Shown: positions 15,270 through 17,775 of the stretch, piece by piece
Numbering within the stretch: position 1 is the first letter of the stretch
How the letters are laid out: the number at the start of each line of letters is the position of its first letter
From: Candidatus Caldilinea saccharophila
GTDB taxonomy: Bacteria > Chloroflexota > Anaerolineae > Caldilineales > Caldilineaceae
DNA length: 17,775 nt
Direction of reading: 5' to 3'
Assembly: GCA_016710365.1 (NCBI GenBank)
Contig: JADJVW010000045.1
Location: 1 to 17,775 of the forward strand
Notes under the pieces: generated by a model
The model's database searches: none
What the model was told of the DNA's origin: nothing
What the model saw: only the letters and a program-made list of their open reading frames with translations
Position numbers and translations under genes: made by a program

Positions 15270-17775
15270 ATGCCAATACCGTTGCCTTTTCTGCGCTCGC
15301 TCGGCGAACGGCTGCTATACGGCGACGCCATGCTGCCCGCACCTGTCGTTGCCGGCGTTGCAGCAGGCGATCATTTCTATTTTGCCGATAACGAGCCACG
15401 CACGGTGACCACGCAACGCCGTCGTCGCAGCGAAGCGCCGTCCAGCGGACGCGCGAGCGCGAAGCGCACCCACGCGCGACAATCGCCCCTCGTCTTCCGG
15501 CGGCGGCAGCCGACCGCCCAGCGGCGGGGGAGGGTGGTCGTCAGGTGGTGGCAGCGGTGGTGGCAGCGGCGGTGGTTGGGGTTCGCCGCGCCCGCCCATG
15601 TTTGGCGGCGGTGGCGGTGGAAGGCCGGGAGGCAACCCGCTGCTGCTCATCGGCCTACTCGTCATCGCGGTGCTCTGCATTGGGCCGTTTCTGCTCTTCA
15701 ACGGCTTTGGCGACGGCGGCGATGGCGGCGGGTTGCCCGCGGTTGTCGATTCAGTCAACCAATTTCAGGGGAATGAAGGGGTGCGCCCGCCGGTGGAATC
15801 CGCCCCTTCCGGCGTGTCGGCTGCCGCCGGCTTGAGCCAGGCCGCGCCGCCGCTCAACCTGACCACAACCGGCGACCCCAATCAGAAGTGGCTGGTCATG
15901 CTCTACCAGGATGCCGACGACAAGATTCTGGAAAAGGACATTTTTATCGACTTCAACGAGGCCGAGCGCACCGGCTCGAATGAGCAGGTGCAGATCGTCA
16001 GCCAGCTTGATCGCTACCGCGGCGGCTTTGACGGCGACGGCAACTGGGACGGCGCGCGGCGCTACTTCATCACGCAGGACAACGATTTTAGCCGCATCAA
16101 CTCGCAACTGGTCGAGGATCTGGGCGAGGTCAATATGGCGAGCGGCGACACGCTCGTCGATTTCGTGCAGTGGGCGGTGAGCAACTATCCCGCGGACAAG
16201 TACGTGCTGATCCTCTCCGACCACGGCATGGGCTGGCCCGGCGGCTGGAGCGATCCTGACGCCGGCCGCGATGGCGGCGGCGCAGACACCCGCGCACCGA
16301 TCGCCCAGGCGTTGGGCAATCAGATGTACCTTTCCGAGATCGACGATGCGCTGGCGCGGGCGCGCGCCGCCACCGGCATCGACAAGTTTGAGCTGGTCGG
16401 CCTGGACGCCTGTTTGATGGGGCATCTGGAAGTGATGAGCGCGCTGTCGGAACATGCGCGCTACGCCGTGCTCTCGCAGGAGACTGAGCCGGCGCTGGGC
16501 TGGGCCTACGCCAGCTTCCTGCGCACGTTGCAGGAGAATCCAGGCATCGACGGCGGCCAGCTTGGCCAGTTGATCGTCAACAGCTACATCAGCGATGACG
16601 TGCGCATCACCGACGAGCAGCAGCGACTCGACCTCTACGGTCGCGCCGGCGGTCTCTTTGGCATGTCCAGCGTCCCTTCGGCGCGCGACGCCGCGGCGCA
16701 GATGGCGCGCGGCGTCACGCTGGCTGCACTCGACCTGAGCCAGACTCCCGCGCTGATGGAGAGCGTCAACGACTACGCCTATGCGCTGCAAGATGCGCAG
16801 GCACGCGGCGTCGCCAAAGCACGCAGCTACGCCCAGTCCTTTACCAGCATCTTTGGCAGCCAGGTTCCGCCTTCGTACATTGACCTGGGCAACTTCGTGC
16901 AGCTTGTACAGCAGACGTCGGACGACAGCGCGCTCGCCAACGCGGGCAGCGCCGTGCTCGATGCAGTGGGGCGTGCGGTGCTGGCCGGCAAGAACGGCGC
17001 GGACAAGACCGGCGCCAGCGGCGTTTCGATCTATTTCCCCAATTCGCAGCTTTACGGTTCACCGGTCGCGGGGCCGCCTTCCTACACCGCGGTGGCGCAG
17101 CGCTTTGCGCAGGACTCGCTGTGGGATGATTTCCTCGCCTTCCACTACACCGGCCAGGGCTTTGCGCGCGGCAGCGCGCAGGCGGTGGCGCCGGCGCAGC
17201 TCCCCGTGCGTGCGCCCGGCGCCGGCGCAGTCACCGTCACCCTGCATCGAGAAGTCGGGCGACGTGAAGAGCGTCCTGGCGAGCCGATCACGCTGCGTGC
17301 GGTGGTCGATGGGCCGAATGTGGGCTACATCTACTTCTTTACCGGCTTCTACGACCGCGGAACCAACTCAATTTTCGTGGCGGACCAGGATTACCTGGAG
17401 GCGCCACAGACGCGTGAGGTGGACGGCGTCTACTATCCTGACTGGGGCGAAGGTGCGTTCACGGTGGAGTTTGCCTGGGAGCCGCTGATGTTTGCGCTCG
17501 ACGACGGCGCCAACCGCGTCACGGCGGCGTTGCAGCCGGAAAGCTACGGCGCCACCTGGGAGGAGAGCGTCTACAGCGTGGATGGCATCTACACCTACGC
17601 CGACGACGGCGAGCAGCGCGACGCGCGCATGTATCTGCGCAACGGCGAGCTGCAGCAGGTGCTCGGCTTCACCGGCGAAGCTTCGGCCGATGCCAACGCC
17701 GTGGGTGCGCCGCGCGAGATCGTGCCGCAGATGGGTGACACATTCACCGTCAAGGAGCAGTGGATGGATCTCGAC
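15270..17775 (+). CDS. Clostripain-family (C11) peptidase, membrane-anchored; frameshifted, 3' truncated by window
   Basis: A clan CD cysteine protease. ATG 15270 follows AGGAGA by 6 bases and encodes MPIPLPFLRSLGERL onward. Near 15480 coding moves to the next frame, which has no start codon upstream of ATG 15598 and runs open to the window end. That frame has a Gly/Ser/Pro linker (15499-15636), a membrane segment (LLLIGLLVIAVLCIG, 15640-15699), a Pro/Ala spacer, then the peptidase: WLVMLYQDADDKILE, catalytic His in LSDHGMGWPGGW (codon 16222-16224), catalytic Cys in LVGLDACLMGHLEVM (codon 16411-16413), and SQETEPALGW of the substrate pocket. GVSIYFPNS (from 17023) ends the protease domain; a beta-rich C-terminal region follows. 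The layout suggests a short cytoplasmic part and an extracellular protease, probably Arg/Lys-specific by family. Alternatively, translation begins at 15598 and the first frame is noncoding. Confidence 0.82.

Noticed and set aside
15106..15408. Small + strand gene upstream of the C11 peptidase
   Set aside because: Arg/Cys-rich translation without motif, overlaps the better-supported ATG at 15270.

Overview
The window is a GC-rich (about 60% or more) bacterial chromosome segment. Its gene content is a compact histidine-biosynthesis cluster, an acyl-CoA dehydrogenase/thiolase pair, a type II NADH dehydrogenase, a CHAT-domain protein and a clostripain-type (C11) protease with a Gly/Ser-rich linker. 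Together with intergenic spaces full of short palindromic and low-complexity repeats, this best suggests a filamentous or thermotolerant Chloroflexota bacterium (Anaerolineae/Caldilineae-like). That placement is inference from style and gene families; no rRNA or tRNA is present to confirm it.

Layout. (1) 1-6322, + strand: a CHAT caspase-like protein, then hisA fused to a Nudix domain, hisF, hisI, hisE and nudC (NADH pyrophosphatase). The spaces between these genes hold several repeat families, including two copies of a GAAACCGAGTT-type palindrome, an array of 92-bp tandem units and a 41-base G homopolymer. (2) 6414-11134, - strand: in transcription order, a small cupin protein with a strong hairpin behind it, a decayed stretch, a thiolase interrupted by two frameshifts, a long-chain-type acyl-CoA dehydrogenase, an NAD-dependent epimerase-like protein and an unrecognised protein with a PD-(D/E)XK nuclease-like motif. 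The last three are nearly contiguous (1- and 3-base gaps) and look like one operon. (3) 11479-12813, + strand: type II NADH dehydrogenase. (4) 12848-14971, - strand: a MerA/lipoamide-dehydrogenase-like flavoprotein followed by a DUF488 (YeaO-like) protein. (5) 15270 to the right edge, + strand: a membrane-anchored C11 peptidase, frameshifted near its N-terminus and cut off by the window end.

How the genes fit together. HisE and HisI convert phosphoribosyl-ATP to ProFAR, HisA isomerises it, and HisF (with HisH, not in the window) closes the imidazole ring; hisG, hisB, hisC, hisD and hisH must lie elsewhere. HisA carries a complete, canonical Nudix domain at its C-terminus, which is the most unusual gene architecture here. 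The thiolase and acyl-CoA dehydrogenase form a beta-oxidation module with a 13-bp inverted repeat between them. Several apparent single-base shifts (9954-9989, 10540-10550, about 15480, possibly 17241-17280, and the cupin 5' end), together with the 41-G tract, suggest that part of the apparent gene decay is sequence error.
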